Shown piece after piece: positions 35,134 through 44,269 of a stretch of DNA of 64,000 bases. Numbering within the stretch: position 1 is the stretch's first letter; every line of letters starts with the position of its first letter. The DNA lies in assembly GCF_902859875.1 (NCBI RefSeq), contig NZ_CADIKF010000008.1, positions 62,001 to 126,000 on the forward strand. Direction: 5' to 3'. Source of the stretch: Paraburkholderia solisilvae (lineage in GTDB: Bacteria > Pseudomonadota > Gammaproteobacteria > Burkholderiales > Burkholderiaceae). A program made the translations under genes and the position numbers. The notes below the pieces were generated by a model, which worked only from the letters and a program-made list of their open reading frames with translations, had not been told where the DNA came from and ran no database searches.

Positions 35134-35949
35134 ATGAATCGAGACAAGCTGCTTGCCCCTGCCCAGATGAAGCATGCGTCCGCCTCCGCCGTGTCCGGTC
35201 TATCCAGCGCGCCCGGCATGCGCTTCGCCGACTACGACAGCGTGCTCACGCAACTGTCGCGCCGCCTGCATCTGCTCGAACGCGTCGACGACTTCGTTTG
35301 CATCGACCTGCACGCCGGTCAGGTGGTATGCGATTGCAACGAAATCTTTCACCACGTGTACTTCCCGCTTACAGCGCGTCTGGCGCATGAATGCATTCTC
35401 GACGACGGCCGCTCGATCGAGCTCGTCACGATCGGCCGTAACGGTTTCGCGGGATGGCCCGTCGTCACGCGCAGCGGGTCGATGCCGTTTCGCACCATCG
35501 TCACCGCATCGGGCACCGCGTTTCGCTGCAGCGAAGCATCGCTGCTCGCGTGCCTGAAAGAGGAGCCATGGGTCGAGGCACGCATGCTGCAATACGTCGA
35601 GCTGATGTTCGCCGAGATGGCGCAGATGGCCTCATGCACACGTCTGCATTCGATCGAACAGCAGGTGTCGTGCCGCCTGCTCACGCTTGCGGATGCCTGC
35701 CATGCGGCGCGTGTCGATACGTCGGCCGTCGCATTGTCCCGGGCGCTCGGCGTAACCGCACGTTCGGTGCGCTCCGCGCTGCACGCGCTCGGCGTGGCAG
35801 GCATTGTCACGCACGACCGCCACGGCGTGCTGATCCAGCAGCGCGCGGCGCTCGAGCACCGATCGTGCGAATGCTACCGGGTGTTCAAAGCTCTGTATCG
35901 GTCATCGGACGACTCCCCATCACGTAGCGAACCCGGATCGGCATATTGA
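35134..35949 (+). CDS. Crp/Fnr-family transcriptional regulator
   Basis: 271 residues from ATG 35134; ATG 35167 (MKHASAS) is an alternative and ribosome sites are weak for both. A cNMP-binding-like barrel occupies about residues 45-150 (FVCIDLHAGQVVC, HVYFPLTARLAHECILDDGRSIELVTIG), followed by a dimer helix and a C-terminal winged helix (AVALSRALGVTARSVRSALHALGVAGIVTHDRHGVLI). The phosphate-binding cassette of Crp is not obvious, so another ligand is likely. Position next to pga and the VpsR-like gene suggests it controls exopolysaccharide. Its last 65 bases overlap pgaD tail to tail. Confidence 0.8.
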   Translation: MNRDKLLAPAQMKHASASAVSGLSSAPGMRFADYDSVLTQLSRRLHLLERVDDFVCIDLHAGQVVCDCNEIFHHVYFPLTARLAHECILDDGRSIELVTIGRNGFAGWPVVTRSGSMPFRTIVTASGTAFRCSEASLLACLKEEPWVEARMLQYVELMFAEMAQMASCTRLHSIEQQVSCRLLTLADACHAARVDTSAVALSRALGVTARSVRSALHALGVAGIVTHDRHGVLIQQRAALEHRSCECYRVFKALYRSSDDSPSRSEPGSAY

Positions 35950-36526
35950 CCGGCATATGCAAGGGCCCGTCGTGAGGCGTATGCAGCGACGTGTCGTACC
36001 AGCGCGCATGACCCGGCTCCGCGCCGATCGGCGCATCGGCGGGCCCGTCATCGTCGCCCTCCACTTCAGGCTCCGACATCGCACGCAGCGCGGCGATCAG
36101 ACCGTTGGCATCGTGCGACGCAATAAAGACTCTCGCGACCGCGCCGCGGCACTTCAGCGAAGCGGCGGCAAACGGCCCCGGTTCCACGGTGAGGCCCGCG
36201 GTGCGCCGCAACAGCCGCTGCATGCGTGAACGCGACGCGAACGGGTGCGCGACGCGCGACACGGTCATCCATACGACCAGCGCGGCGGCAATCGAGCCGA
36301 TCGCCGCCATATACGACAGCAACTGGTCGAGCGGCAATTCGTTCTCGTTGAACGGCATCAGATAGCGATACGTATAGACGCCGATCGCCGCCCATAACGA
36401 CCCTACCGTTGCGGGACGTATCAGACGAAACCACACAACCTGCAGCAGACCCAGTTTGACTCCTTTGTCGGCAATGATCTCGCTGGGCGTGCGGAGTGAC
36501 AGGTCGATGACAGGGGCGTTATTCAT
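35885..36526 (-). CDS. pgaD: PgaD, poly-beta-1,6-GlcNAc synthase accessory subunit
   Basis: 213 residues from ATG 36526 (GAGGAATCC upstream), overlapping the end of pgaC by eight bases. Two membrane segments (ATVGSLWAAIGVYTYRYLM; LLSYMAAIGSIAAALVVWMTVS) in the first 95 residues match PgaD, the small inner-membrane partner of PgaC that responds to c-di-GMP in E. coli. The protein is longer than E. coli PgaD (137 residues), with a polar C-terminal tail ending at 35885 that overlaps the convergent Crp/Fnr-type gene. Assignment rests mainly on operon position and topology. Confidence 0.72.
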   Translation of the reverse strand: MNNAPVIDLSLRTPSEIIADKGVKLGLLQVVWFRLIRPATVGSLWAAIGVYTYRYLMPFNENELPLDQLLSYMAAIGSIAAALVVWMTVSRVAHPFASRSRMQRLLRRTAGLTVEPGPFAAASLKCRGAVARVFIASHDANGLIAALRAMSEPEVEGDDDGPADAPIGAEPGHARWYDTSLHTPHDGPLHMPVNMPIRVRYVMGSRPMTDTEL

Positions 36527-37772
36527 GCTGGATTCCTCGGTCTGGGCTTGTCCATACCGCGCGCTTGCCGCGCCGGCGCAGGACGATGGATGGCAGAGCA
36601 ATGACAGTGGTGACCATATTGATCAACCAGAAAGCAAGCGGGTACCACACGGTGTCCATGAAATAGAACAACAGCTTTTCGTCGTATTGACGATCGATCA
36701 TGCAGCCGACAATCAGCTGCAGCACACAGGTCGCGACCAGCAGCATGCCGTGCCAGTGCGGCAGCAGCGAAATGTGCCAGTCGGACGGCAACGGCATGAG
36801 CATATTGATAAGGCCGAGCAGCATCACGAACGACATCGAATAGGCCCAGGCGATACCGAGCAGGTATTCGAGGAAGAGCGGCCACATCATCAGCATCGAC
36901 GGCTTGAGGATTTGCGGCGCGTATTTCATCAGCACCTGAATGCCGCCCTTCGCCCAGCGCAGGCGTTGACGGTAAAGGCCGGTGAGCGTCTCGGGCATCA
37001 GAATCCAGCTAAGCGCGTGAGGCTCGTAGGCGACACGCCAGTCGCGCGTCTGCAGCTTCCAGCTGATGTCGATGTCCTCGGTCAGCATGTCCGAGCTCCA
37101 GTAGCCGACGTCGGCAAGCGCGCTCTTGCGAAACATCGTGATCACGCCGGACACCGTGAAGATGCGCCCGTACACCTGCTGCGTGCGCTTGATCAGCCCG
37201 ACGATCGACGAAAACTCGCCGACCTGCATGCGCCCGAGCAGCGACGTGCGCGTACGGATGCGCGGATTGCCGGTCACGGCCCCGACGTTCGGATCTGAAA
37301 TAAAGTGCTCGAGCATCCATTCGATCGCGTCCCGGCCGAGCAGTGAATCGCCGTCGATACACATCAGGTATGGCGCGTCGCTGACGGTTGCGGCTGTCGT
37401 CAGACCGATCGCCTTCCCTTCGTTCTTCGAATGATGAATCACCGTCAGGCGCGGAATGTCCTTCGCCAGTTCGTTCAGAATCGCACCCGTGCCGTCCTTG
37501 CTGCCGTCGTTCACCGCAATGATGTCGTAGTTTGCGTAGCCGAGATTCGCGAGGTGATAGATCACGCGCCGCACGTTCGATTCTTCGTTGAAGCACGGCA
37601 CGATCACCGACACCTTCGGCATGCCGGCCGCCACCAGCGCCCGATGCGACCGGGCCCGGCCCTTCTCCAGCGCGAGGTAGTGAACGAGGCCTCCGATCAT
37701 CCAGAAATACGACATGAAAAACGGGTAGAAAAAGATGAAATCCTGCAGACGGCTGATCAGATCGTGCGTCAT
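36519..37772 (-). CDS. pgaC: PgaC, poly-beta-1,6-N-acetyl-D-glucosamine synthase (GT2)
   Basis: 417 residues from ATG 37772, which overlaps the pgaB stop (TGATG). N-terminal membrane segments (FIFFYPFFMSYFWMIGGLVHYLAL) precede a GT2 catalytic domain: VSVIVPCFNEE, NDGSKDGT, the DGDS metal site, LTEDIDIS and the QxxRW-type motif RQRLRWAKGG. Two or three membrane segments follow. It polymerises UDP-GlcNAc into PNAG at the inner membrane together with PgaD. The coupling to pgaB and pgaD supports a single transcript. Confidence 0.93.
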   Translation of the reverse strand: MTHDLISRLQDFIFFYPFFMSYFWMIGGLVHYLALEKGRARSHRALVAAGMPKVSVIVPCFNEESNVRRVIYHLANLGYANYDIIAVNDGSKDGTGAILNELAKDIPRLTVIHHSKNEGKAIGLTTAATVSDAPYLMCIDGDSLLGRDAIEWMLEHFISDPNVGAVTGNPRIRTRTSLLGRMQVGEFSSIVGLIKRTQQVYGRIFTVSGVITMFRKSALADVGYWSSDMLTEDIDISWKLQTRDWRVAYEPHALSWILMPETLTGLYRQRLRWAKGGIQVLMKYAPQILKPSMLMMWPLFLEYLLGIAWAYSMSFVMLLGLINMLMPLPSDWHISLLPHWHGMLLVATCVLQLIVGCMIDRQYDEKLLFYFMDTVWYPLAFWLINMVTTVIALPSIVLRRRGKRAVWTSPDRGIQHE

Positions 37773-39859
37773 CAGCGTGTTACTCCTTTGGGCTGCTGCG
37801 CCTGAAGGAGCGCATTGATCGAAGTCGGATCGAGCCGCGAACGCAGCGACATCACGTCGCGCATCGTTTGCATCTGCGGCACGTCGGTCGCGAAACGGTC
37901 CGGGTAATAGCCGAAGTTCACCACCCCGCGCTGGCGCAAATAGCGCATTTCGTCGAGCAGACGCGGCGTCGGGATTTGCGCGCCGGTTTGCGGGTCGACC
38001 ACCGGCAGTTGAAATACGGTCTGCCGCAGACCGTTCGGCGTTGTCGACGCGACGTCCGCAAGCGAATCGAGCCGCCCGTTGATGCTGCCGTAGTGGTCGC
38101 CGGGCGGCATCGCGAGCAAGGCGACGAAATCGTAGGCACGCAGAAATGCTTCGTAGCTCTGCGAATAACGCGCTTCCGCGCTGCGGTCGAGCAGCACCTC
38201 CGCATACAGATCGCGAATGGTCAGCACGTCGCCGCCGTTCTGGCTGTCCAGCACGATCTTCTCGAGATCCGTCGAGAAGTCGACCAGGTACTTCGTCTTC
38301 GCCACCGTCCAGCGCGTCATCAGCGCGGGATTCGCGCGGATTGCGCCGAGATCGGCGGGCAGGCCCCATTGCTGAAACGTTTGCGCGGCATGCCGGCCTG
38401 CGTCCTCATAATCGTCGAGCATCGCATCGCCGCCGAACAGCAATCCGGTAAACGCCGTGTACTTGGCGAGATCCTGATAGATTTCGCGAATCATCGTCTG
38501 GGCGGCCGGGTCGAACGGACTCAGCCGGTACAGCTTCGCGGCGCGCCGGTCGGCCGGCGCGCCCGCCGCGGCCGTCACCCGTTCGATGCGCCCTTCCTGT
38601 TGCGGCGGCAAGCGGAATGCAAGCAGCGGCATCCACGCATAGACCTGCACATTCGAACGCGTATTCAATTGCCACGCGGCACGCGAAAACAGATCGGCAC
38701 GCATCGGCAGATGGCGATTCGGGAAGTACAACGCTTCCGCCACGCCGGTGTTGTTCGGATCCGAATAGGCCTGCAGATAAACCGAACTCGGCTGCATCCG
38801 ATAGATTCGCTCGATCAGATCGCCGAGTTTCTTCTCCTGCACACCGCCGTCGGGATCGTAAACGTCATCGAGATGCACCCGCACCACGCGTTCGACCGGA
38901 TTGACCTGCCCGCGATTGGTCGCGGGCTCGCGCATCGAGCGCTCGAATCCGCCCACATCGACGTCATACGTCATCAGAATGCGGCGCAGCCGGTCCAGCG
39001 GCACATCCGGCGTATTCGGCCCCGCCTCGAGACTGAACTGCGTGTGCATGCCGAGCGACGCGGAGATCTTGCGTACCGGCTGGTTCTCCGCGCCATAAGG
39101 CCAGACCATTGAACGCACCGTGACGCCCGCATGTTCGTGCAGCCGGCGCAGGCTGCCGGCCAGATCGCTTTGCACGCGCGCTTCGAACTCGTCGTCGGTC
39201 TCGTAGCGCTTCTGGTCCTGCAAATACAGGTGCGATGTCGCGGCCGGCAGTTCATTGCCCTGCGGATTCGCGATCGCGCCATGATGCAGGTCGTGCGTGT
39301 GCGACGCGAGTTCGACGAATGGCGATTTCGACAACTGCGCGACTTCGTCCCACGACATGAATGTATCTCTCGGCACTTCGAGCTTGGCCGAAAGACGGAT
39401 TTTCGTGTCGGGTGGCGTATCGGTCCAGGACGTGACGATACCCATCACCGCCGGAAAGCGGAAACGTTCGAGCAGCGGCAGGACCTTCGTGTAATGACTG
39501 CGAAAACCGTCATCGAATGTCAGCATCACCGAGCGCGGCAGCAACGGCTTGCCGCCGCTGCGCGACGCTTCGACGTCCTTTACGGTGATCGGATGATAGC
39601 CGTTGAACTGAAGCCACGAAAAAATAGACGTCAACGTGCCCGTATCGACGGCATACGGATCGATCATGTTCTGCGAGTTAAACGACGACAGCAGGTTGTC
39701 GCGAACATCATGAAAACAGATCACTCTGAAAGTTTTGCCGTCAACCGGATCCGACGGCGGAAGAATGTCGACCAGTTTGGCCGGCGCCAGCTTAGGAAAT
39801 AACGAACAACCTGCCATCGCTCCAAGACAACCACAGATAAAACGTCTGCGCGACTGCAT
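37772..39859 (-). CDS. pgaB: PgaB, PNAG de-N-acetylase lipoprotein
   Basis: 695 residues. The lipobox-like AMAGC (Cys18) suggests a lipid-anchored protein, as in E. coli PgaB. The NodB deacetylase domain has TFDDGF (D116, D117) and SHTHDLHHG (H187, H192), matching the metal-binding set. The C-terminal half (about 320-690) is the glycoside-hydrolase-like PNAG-binding domain (DDVYDPDGGVQEKKL, VYLQAYSDPNN, FGGDAMLDDYE). It partially deacetylates PNAG in the periplasm so the polymer can be exported. Operon member between pgaA and pgaC. Confidence 0.93.
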   Translation of the reverse strand: MQSRRRFICGCLGAMAGCSLFPKLAPAKLVDILPPSDPVDGKTFRVICFHDVRDNLLSSFNSQNMIDPYAVDTGTLTSIFSWLQFNGYHPITVKDVEASRSGGKPLLPRSVMLTFDDGFRSHYTKVLPLLERFRFPAVMGIVTSWTDTPPDTKIRLSAKLEVPRDTFMSWDEVAQLSKSPFVELASHTHDLHHGAIANPQGNELPAATSHLYLQDQKRYETDDEFEARVQSDLAGSLRRLHEHAGVTVRSMVWPYGAENQPVRKISASLGMHTQFSLEAGPNTPDVPLDRLRRILMTYDVDVGGFERSMREPATNRGQVNPVERVVRVHLDDVYDPDGGVQEKKLGDLIERIYRMQPSSVYLQAYSDPNNTGVAEALYFPNRHLPMRADLFSRAAWQLNTRSNVQVYAWMPLLAFRLPPQQEGRIERVTAAAGAPADRRAAKLYRLSPFDPAAQTMIREIYQDLAKYTAFTGLLFGGDAMLDDYEDAGRHAAQTFQQWGLPADLGAIRANPALMTRWTVAKTKYLVDFSTDLEKIVLDSQNGGDVLTIRDLYAEVLLDRSAEARYSQSYEAFLRAYDFVALLAMPPGDHYGSINGRLDSLADVASTTPNGLRQTVFQLPVVDPQTGAQIPTPRLLDEMRYLRQRGVVNFGYYPDRFATDVPQMQTMRDVMSLRSRLDPTSINALLQAQQPKGVTR

Positions 39860-39879
39860 CGTCGAACCCCCAAAAAACG

Positions 39880-42123
39880 TTAGAACGGTATGGTGACTAA
39901 TGCGTATGCGGTCTCTGATAGTTCCTGATCTCCGTCATAGGCATGCCGGCCAATGCCGATGCCATAGGTCAAGGTGATATCGTGGCTGAACGTCCATGCA
40001 TGCTCGAGCCGCGCGGCCCAAAAACCGCTAGTGCCGAACCCCCGTTGGTTATACGCACCTCCCGAAATGTAAAAACGTTGCAGCAATGAACGCTCCCCGC
40101 TTCTCCATACGGCCCATTGATGCATGAGCCCGACCTCGCCCGAGTAATCGCGCGACGGACTGAAGTACGGCGTGTTCTGAAGCGTGTTGCTGCTGGTCCC
40201 CAGGCGCAGCGTCGCATTGATCTGTTGATTCGGCGCCGTGAAAATTCGCTGCGTGCCGCCGGCTGTGATCTCCTGGTGAAAGTTCTCATCGCTATAACGG
40301 CCGATGTTATAGCCGATGTCAGCGGAACGGCGGTCACCGTCCGTATAGCTGAACGCGACCTGCCCCGTACGCCCCCATATATGACTGACATAAGCCTTCG
40401 ATGGCAACTCGTTCGAATCGCTGTCGAAACCGGCCGTCGCCTTGAAGAAATCGTTGAACGAATATTCGACCTGACCATTGCCGCCGGTTCGCCCATCGCC
40501 GCCCGTCGAGCGCGACACTTCGCCCTGCACGGTCAGCGGTCCGCGGCGAAAGTCACCGCCTGCACCGTTGCGGATGCGCTGCAGCCGGCCGATATCGGTG
40601 AGCGCCCACATATAGAAGTTGTGCGCGAAGATGCGCCAGTAATCGTAGATCGGCGGCGAATAGATGTACGTGTCCGCGCTGAACTGTTCGTCCGCAATCG
40701 CAGACGCGCCGTGTTCCGCGGCCAGTTCGGTCGATACGGTCGGCGCACGCCACGCATCGTAATCGCGCTTGAAGTTCCTGACTGAACCGTTCTCCGGAAA
40801 CGTATCGTCAAATGCGGTGTTGATCTGCGTGGCGTTCGCGTAGTCGCCTGTATTGAGCGACGTGCGGCCGAGCCCCGCGAGTGCCTCGATATTGTCAGGA
40901 TGGTCGTTCAGCGCGGCGACGTACATGTCTTTCGCAAGACGGTTGCGGCCTTTACCGAGCATCGCATCGGCTTCCGCGTTGCGCACCTCTGCGCTAAACG
41001 GCACCTGTTCCTCGAGGCGTTTGAGCTCTGCGAGGCCCGCATCTGTCTGACCAACGTAAATCAGATACTGCGCACGCAACCGATTGAGCCTCAGATAATC
41101 GTCGTTGGCAAGATCCCATGGCCTCACCTGATCCGGCGGCGGCAGTGTCGAACTGATATCGTCGAGCACCTTGCCGGCCTCGACGAATTTGTTCTGATCC
41201 GTCAGTGCATAGAAGAGCCCCTCGCGCAAATCGATCGGACGCGTGCGCGACCCGTATTGATAACCACGCGTAGCCGGATCGGTGTTCGCTGCCGTCTCCT
41301 GCTGAATAGCACGCCGATACGCCACTTCGGCTTTGGCCGGGTCGTTCAGATAGCTATACGCTTCACCCGCCGAAGCAAGCGCTTCGACAGAAACGGGCTG
41401 GTTCGCGGGGATAGACTCATATGACGATACCGCCTTGTTCATCTGTCCACGCCCGGCATAGGCCACAGTGCGATCGCCGGCAAGGGAGTAACGCACCTGC
41501 TGGTACTCGGGCGTATCCGGCAGACGCGCTTCGAGATCGTCCGCTGCCTTGAGCGCCGCGTCGATACCATCGAAGCGATCGGGGCTCGTCATGGCACGCG
41601 CTTTATCGCGGCCGCCTCTAACCTGCTGACGAATGGAAAGTTCTTCAAGCTGTGCAATATCTACTGGCGTGAAGATATCGGGACGCGCCTTGGCCTCTTC
41701 GAGCGCTTGCACTGCACCGCCTCCTGTTGCAAGACCGAACACTTCCGTGCGCAACGTACTGGCGGTCTGCGCACCGCCTGCGCTGCTCGCGGGCTGAGGC
41801 GCGGCCGCGGGCGCCTGCTGTCCCGCTGGTGGTTGCGCCGGCGCGCCGGGTTGAGGCGCGGACTCGACTGGCTGTTGAATCTGCGGCTCAGGCATTTGCT
41901 CAGCCGGTTGTTGCGCGATCGTCTGAGCTTGCGTCATCGACGACGCTTCCGCGACGTCGTTAGGTTCGCGTGCGCCTCCATTGTCCGACTCGACGGCAGA
42001 ACACATCGACGAAAACAATAGCAGCATGACCGGTGCACATGTCACGAGTGAGATGCAGTTGGCCGGATGAAATCGCTTCGGCTGAGCAAGCACTGCATAA
42101 AGACGCTTGGATTGCGCGTTCAC
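39880..42123 (-). CDS. pgaA: PgaA, PNAG export outer-membrane porin with TPR domain
   Basis: 747 residues from a GTG at 42123 with AAGGACATATT upstream. A hydrophobic signal segment (about 24-42) is followed by a Pro/Gln-rich linker (60-115), a TPR-rich helical region (about 125-470; ALEEAKARPDIF, EAYSYLNDPAKAEVAYRRAI, ADAMLGKGRNRLAKDMYVAALNDHPDN) and a C-terminal 16-stranded-barrel-like region (YSFNDFFKATAGF, WGRTGQVAFSYTDGD) that ends in Phe. The layout is that of E. coli PgaA (807 residues), the outer-membrane pore for PNAG. The linker is longer than usual. First gene of the operon. Confidence 0.9.
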   Translation of the reverse strand: MNAQSKRLYAVLAQPKRFHPANCISLVTCAPVMLLLFSSMCSAVESDNGGAREPNDVAEASSMTQAQTIAQQPAEQMPEPQIQQPVESAPQPGAPAQPPAGQQAPAAAPQPASSAGGAQTASTLRTEVFGLATGGGAVQALEEAKARPDIFTPVDIAQLEELSIRQQVRGGRDKARAMTSPDRFDGIDAALKAADDLEARLPDTPEYQQVRYSLAGDRTVAYAGRGQMNKAVSSYESIPANQPVSVEALASAGEAYSYLNDPAKAEVAYRRAIQQETAANTDPATRGYQYGSRTRPIDLREGLFYALTDQNKFVEAGKVLDDISSTLPPPDQVRPWDLANDDYLRLNRLRAQYLIYVGQTDAGLAELKRLEEQVPFSAEVRNAEADAMLGKGRNRLAKDMYVAALNDHPDNIEALAGLGRTSLNTGDYANATQINTAFDDTFPENGSVRNFKRDYDAWRAPTVSTELAAEHGASAIADEQFSADTYIYSPPIYDYWRIFAHNFYMWALTDIGRLQRIRNGAGGDFRRGPLTVQGEVSRSTGGDGRTGGNGQVEYSFNDFFKATAGFDSDSNELPSKAYVSHIWGRTGQVAFSYTDGDRRSADIGYNIGRYSDENFHQEITAGGTQRIFTAPNQQINATLRLGTSSNTLQNTPYFSPSRDYSGEVGLMHQWAVWRSGERSLLQRFYISGGAYNQRGFGTSGFWAARLEHAWTFSHDITLTYGIGIGRHAYDGDQELSETAYALVTIPF

Positions 42124-42779
42124 AATATGTCCTTAACGTTGAGTGCTTTGTTCTGAAGGACTGCTTCTTTGGAGAAGTCGAGACCGTTCGCTATAAGCGA
42201 CATCCATGCCATTGCGTACCCGTCTAACGATGCGCAACATGAAATGGGATTGACAGGCATTTCGCCATGCTTGCGTTTCATTTGCGATACATCCCCGAGC
42301 CGCCCCTCATCCCTTTGTGAGCAACGCGCGAAAGCACAAACGCAACGACATGGCCGATTCGGAAACAGCGCACAGACTCGACCATGTCGTGCGTGTTACT
42401 GACGGTCATCGCGTGAGGCGAGACACGTTCATATCAGGCGCTCAACCGGGCTGTATTGCTATACGTACTATCTTTGACGCACCTGAACATCGTCTCAGAC
42501 GAGATTTATCGCAAACCCCATTCTTCTTTGTCGAGCTTGTCGAAGATGTTTCATTTTTGATTCATGGTTTCGCTAACCAGGCTCGAGGCGTGTGCGAATT
42601 GTTTCAGGCATGCAAACGGGTAACCTTTCGTTACAACGGTACGCGTCACGGAAATCGGTGTTATTTGAGAAATGATACGCATCACTGAATAATAGAAAGA
42701 AATTTTTGCTGATGCTTTTCGATTGCGTTTTATCGTGCCTGTTCGTATTCTTTCCTTTCCACGATCCGAGGAGGTCGTC
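42124..42779. promoter_or_regulatory. pga operon upstream region (divergent promoter region)
   Basis: About 656 bases with no supported gene, between pgaA (minus) and the exported protein at 42780 (plus). The 42317-42688 plus-strand frame was rejected. The region is AT-richer than its surroundings near 42480-42760. An inverted pair, ACGACATGG (42345-42353) and CCATGTCGT (42382-42390), lies about 222-267 bases upstream of pgaA and is listed separately. The length fits complex regulation. Confidence 0.5.
42345..42390. repeat. Inverted pair of ACGACATGG upstream of pgaA
   Basis: ACGACATGG at 42345-42353 and its exact reverse complement at 42382-42390, 28 bases apart. Paired half-sites of this kind in a long promoter region suggest two contacts by a regulator, possibly the VpsR-like or Crp/Fnr-type protein encoded nearby. 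Position and symmetry are the only evidence. Confidence 0.4.
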
Positions 42780-43232
42780 ATGTGTGCCGTCAGGTGTGCT
42801 GTCATAAGTACAAGTAAAAGCAAAGGTACAACGCTGCTCGTCATGGCGCTCGCGCTCTGCGCATCGAAGTTTGCGGCGGCGCAAAGCGCCTCTGCTCCCG
42901 AAGCGGTTTCCGGCGCCAACCCGGAAGCACAGGAAATGCTCTACTACGTGTGCGGTCAGGCGGGGCTCGAAAAGACGGTCACCTCGCCGGACCCGAAACA
43001 TCCGTTCAATCTCGGCGTCACGTTTCTTGCGCAACAGAACGGTACCCCCCTTTCGGACGTCACAGTCCGGCTACGGCGGCATGGAAGAGTGCTGATGGAT
43101 TTCGTCGCAGGCGGACCGCATTGCCTGTTCTCGGTGCCCTCGGCCAGCTATCGCATCGAAGGAACGTATCGCGGTGAAATGAAGTTCGAAATTGTCGAAA
43201 CAGGAACGTTTGATACGCAGATCAAGTGGTAA
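42780..43232 (+). CDS. Exported protein, carboxypeptidase-regulatory-like fold
   Basis: 150 residues from ATG 42780, with GAGGAGGTC immediately upstream; the open frame extends 19 codons further. An N-terminal signal region (KGTTLLVMALALCASKFAAA) is followed by a single domain with VCGQ, FLAQQNGTPLSDVTVRLRRHGRVLMDFVAGGPHCLF and a final strand FEIVETGTFDTQIKW. The strand order resembles carboxypeptidase regulatory-like (Ig-like) domains, including the GxPLxxVxV motif. It is divergent from pgaA. Role unknown; possibly envelope-associated. Confidence 0.65.
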   Translation: MCAVRCAVISTSKSKGTTLLVMALALCASKFAAAQSASAPEAVSGANPEAQEMLYYVCGQAGLEKTVTSPDPKHPFNLGVTFLAQQNGTPLSDVTVRLRRHGRVLMDFVAGGPHCLFSVPSASYRIEGTYRGEMKFEIVETGTFDTQIKW

Positions 43233-43407
43233 ACCGCCCCCTGCGCACCGCTGGTGCCGCGCATGCAGTCACCGTCGTCGCGCAGGGATTCTTGCCTCTC
43301 GTGAAGGTCGCACGCGCATCTGATCATAAGAAGCAACCGGGTTGCCCTGGCATAGCCGGGTATACGTCTGTTGCCGCGACGATGCGCTTTCCTGCCGGAG
43401 CAACACC

Positions 43408-44088
43408 GTGACAACCGACAGACTTTCGTCAGACACGCCGACACTGGGCAGTGTGAAGACCGTGTCAAAAATCGAAACCCCTGCTGCAAGCGGTCACGCA
43501 ACCGTGCCGCCGCGGCCCACGGCCGCACGCTGGATCACATGGGGGCCGGGCAGCAGTGCGGCGCTGAGTGTCGTGTGCTTTGTGTTGATTCTTGGCGCGG
43601 CAATCGGCTTCCAGCATGCCGAACAGAAACCGGCCGCTCGCGAAGAAGCCACGCCGCGCGCCACGATGCCGACGACGCGCGAACGGTCCACGCTCAGCGG
43701 CGTCGACACGCCCGGCAGCAGCGCGCCAGCCGTGGCGATGCCGGTCGCGGCGGAGAGTCAGGCGCCCCCGCCCACCATCGAAACAACGCTGGCGCACGCA
43801 CGCGCCTGCGCAGCGGCGGCACGCTGGAGCTGCGTGCTCGAAGCCGCGAACAGCGTGCTGGCAATACAGGAAGGCAATCCGGAAGCGCAGTCACTGTTGC
43901 AGCGTGCGATCGTCCAGGGTGGCTGGGCAACCGAGACGTCGTCGAGCACGTATCAGGCGGCCGCAGCGCCGGGCACGGCGGCCACGCCCGTGGTGAAATC
44001 GCACGCACGCCGCCATTGGCACACGGCGTCGCGCAAGAAGTCGCCGGAGACGGCGGATACTGCGGCCGACTCGTCAGCCGACGAATAA
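43408..44088 (+). CDS. Single-span membrane protein, Ala/Pro-rich
   Basis: 226 residues from GTG 43408 (CCGGAGCAACACC upstream). One membrane segment (about residues 48-66, AALSVVCFVLILGAAIGF) follows a short polar N-terminus; the C-terminal part is Ala/Thr/Pro-rich, with a helical stretch around TLAHARACAAAARWSCVLEAANSVLA and a basic end (SHARRHWHTASRKK). Predicted to be anchored with the C-terminus in the periplasm. No domain recognised. It is about 175 bases downstream of the exported protein. Confidence 0.6.
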   Translation: MTTDRLSSDTPTLGSVKTVSKIETPAASGHATVPPRPTAARWITWGPGSSAALSVVCFVLILGAAIGFQHAEQKPAAREEATPRATMPTTRERSTLSGVDTPGSSAPAVAMPVAAESQAPPPTIETTLAHARACAAAARWSCVLEAANSVLAIQEGNPEAQSLLQRAIVQGGWATETSSSTYQAAAAPGTAATPVVKSHARRHWHTASRKKSPETADTAADSSADE

Positions 44089-44199
44089 CAGACGCGACAC
44101 AGCGGCACGCCGCACAGCGTGCCGCCTCCACGCAGTCCCCACCGCAGCCCCTCGCTGCGTGGCCTCAATCGTTCCAGTAAAATCAGACCACCTTGCACA

Positions 44200-44220
44200 C
44201 CGCTGTACGCAGTACAGCGG
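44200..44220. repeat. Perfect 9-3-9 inverted repeat upstream of an AraC gene
   Basis: CCGCTGTAC, then GCA, then GTACAGCGG, a perfect dyad ending 49 bases before the AraC-type gene start. It has the same 9-3-9 geometry as the dyad at 2377-2397, although the sequence differs. It may be an autoregulatory operator. A terminator role is less likely because there is no T-tract. Confidence 0.55.
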
Positions 44221-44269
44221 CGCGGCGCCGGATGCGAATTCCCAAACGACTACAACACACACGGCTTTT

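Noticed and set aside
42317..42688. 123-codon plus-strand frame in the pga upstream region
   Set aside because: No ribosome site and no protein-like composition; the region is a promoter region.
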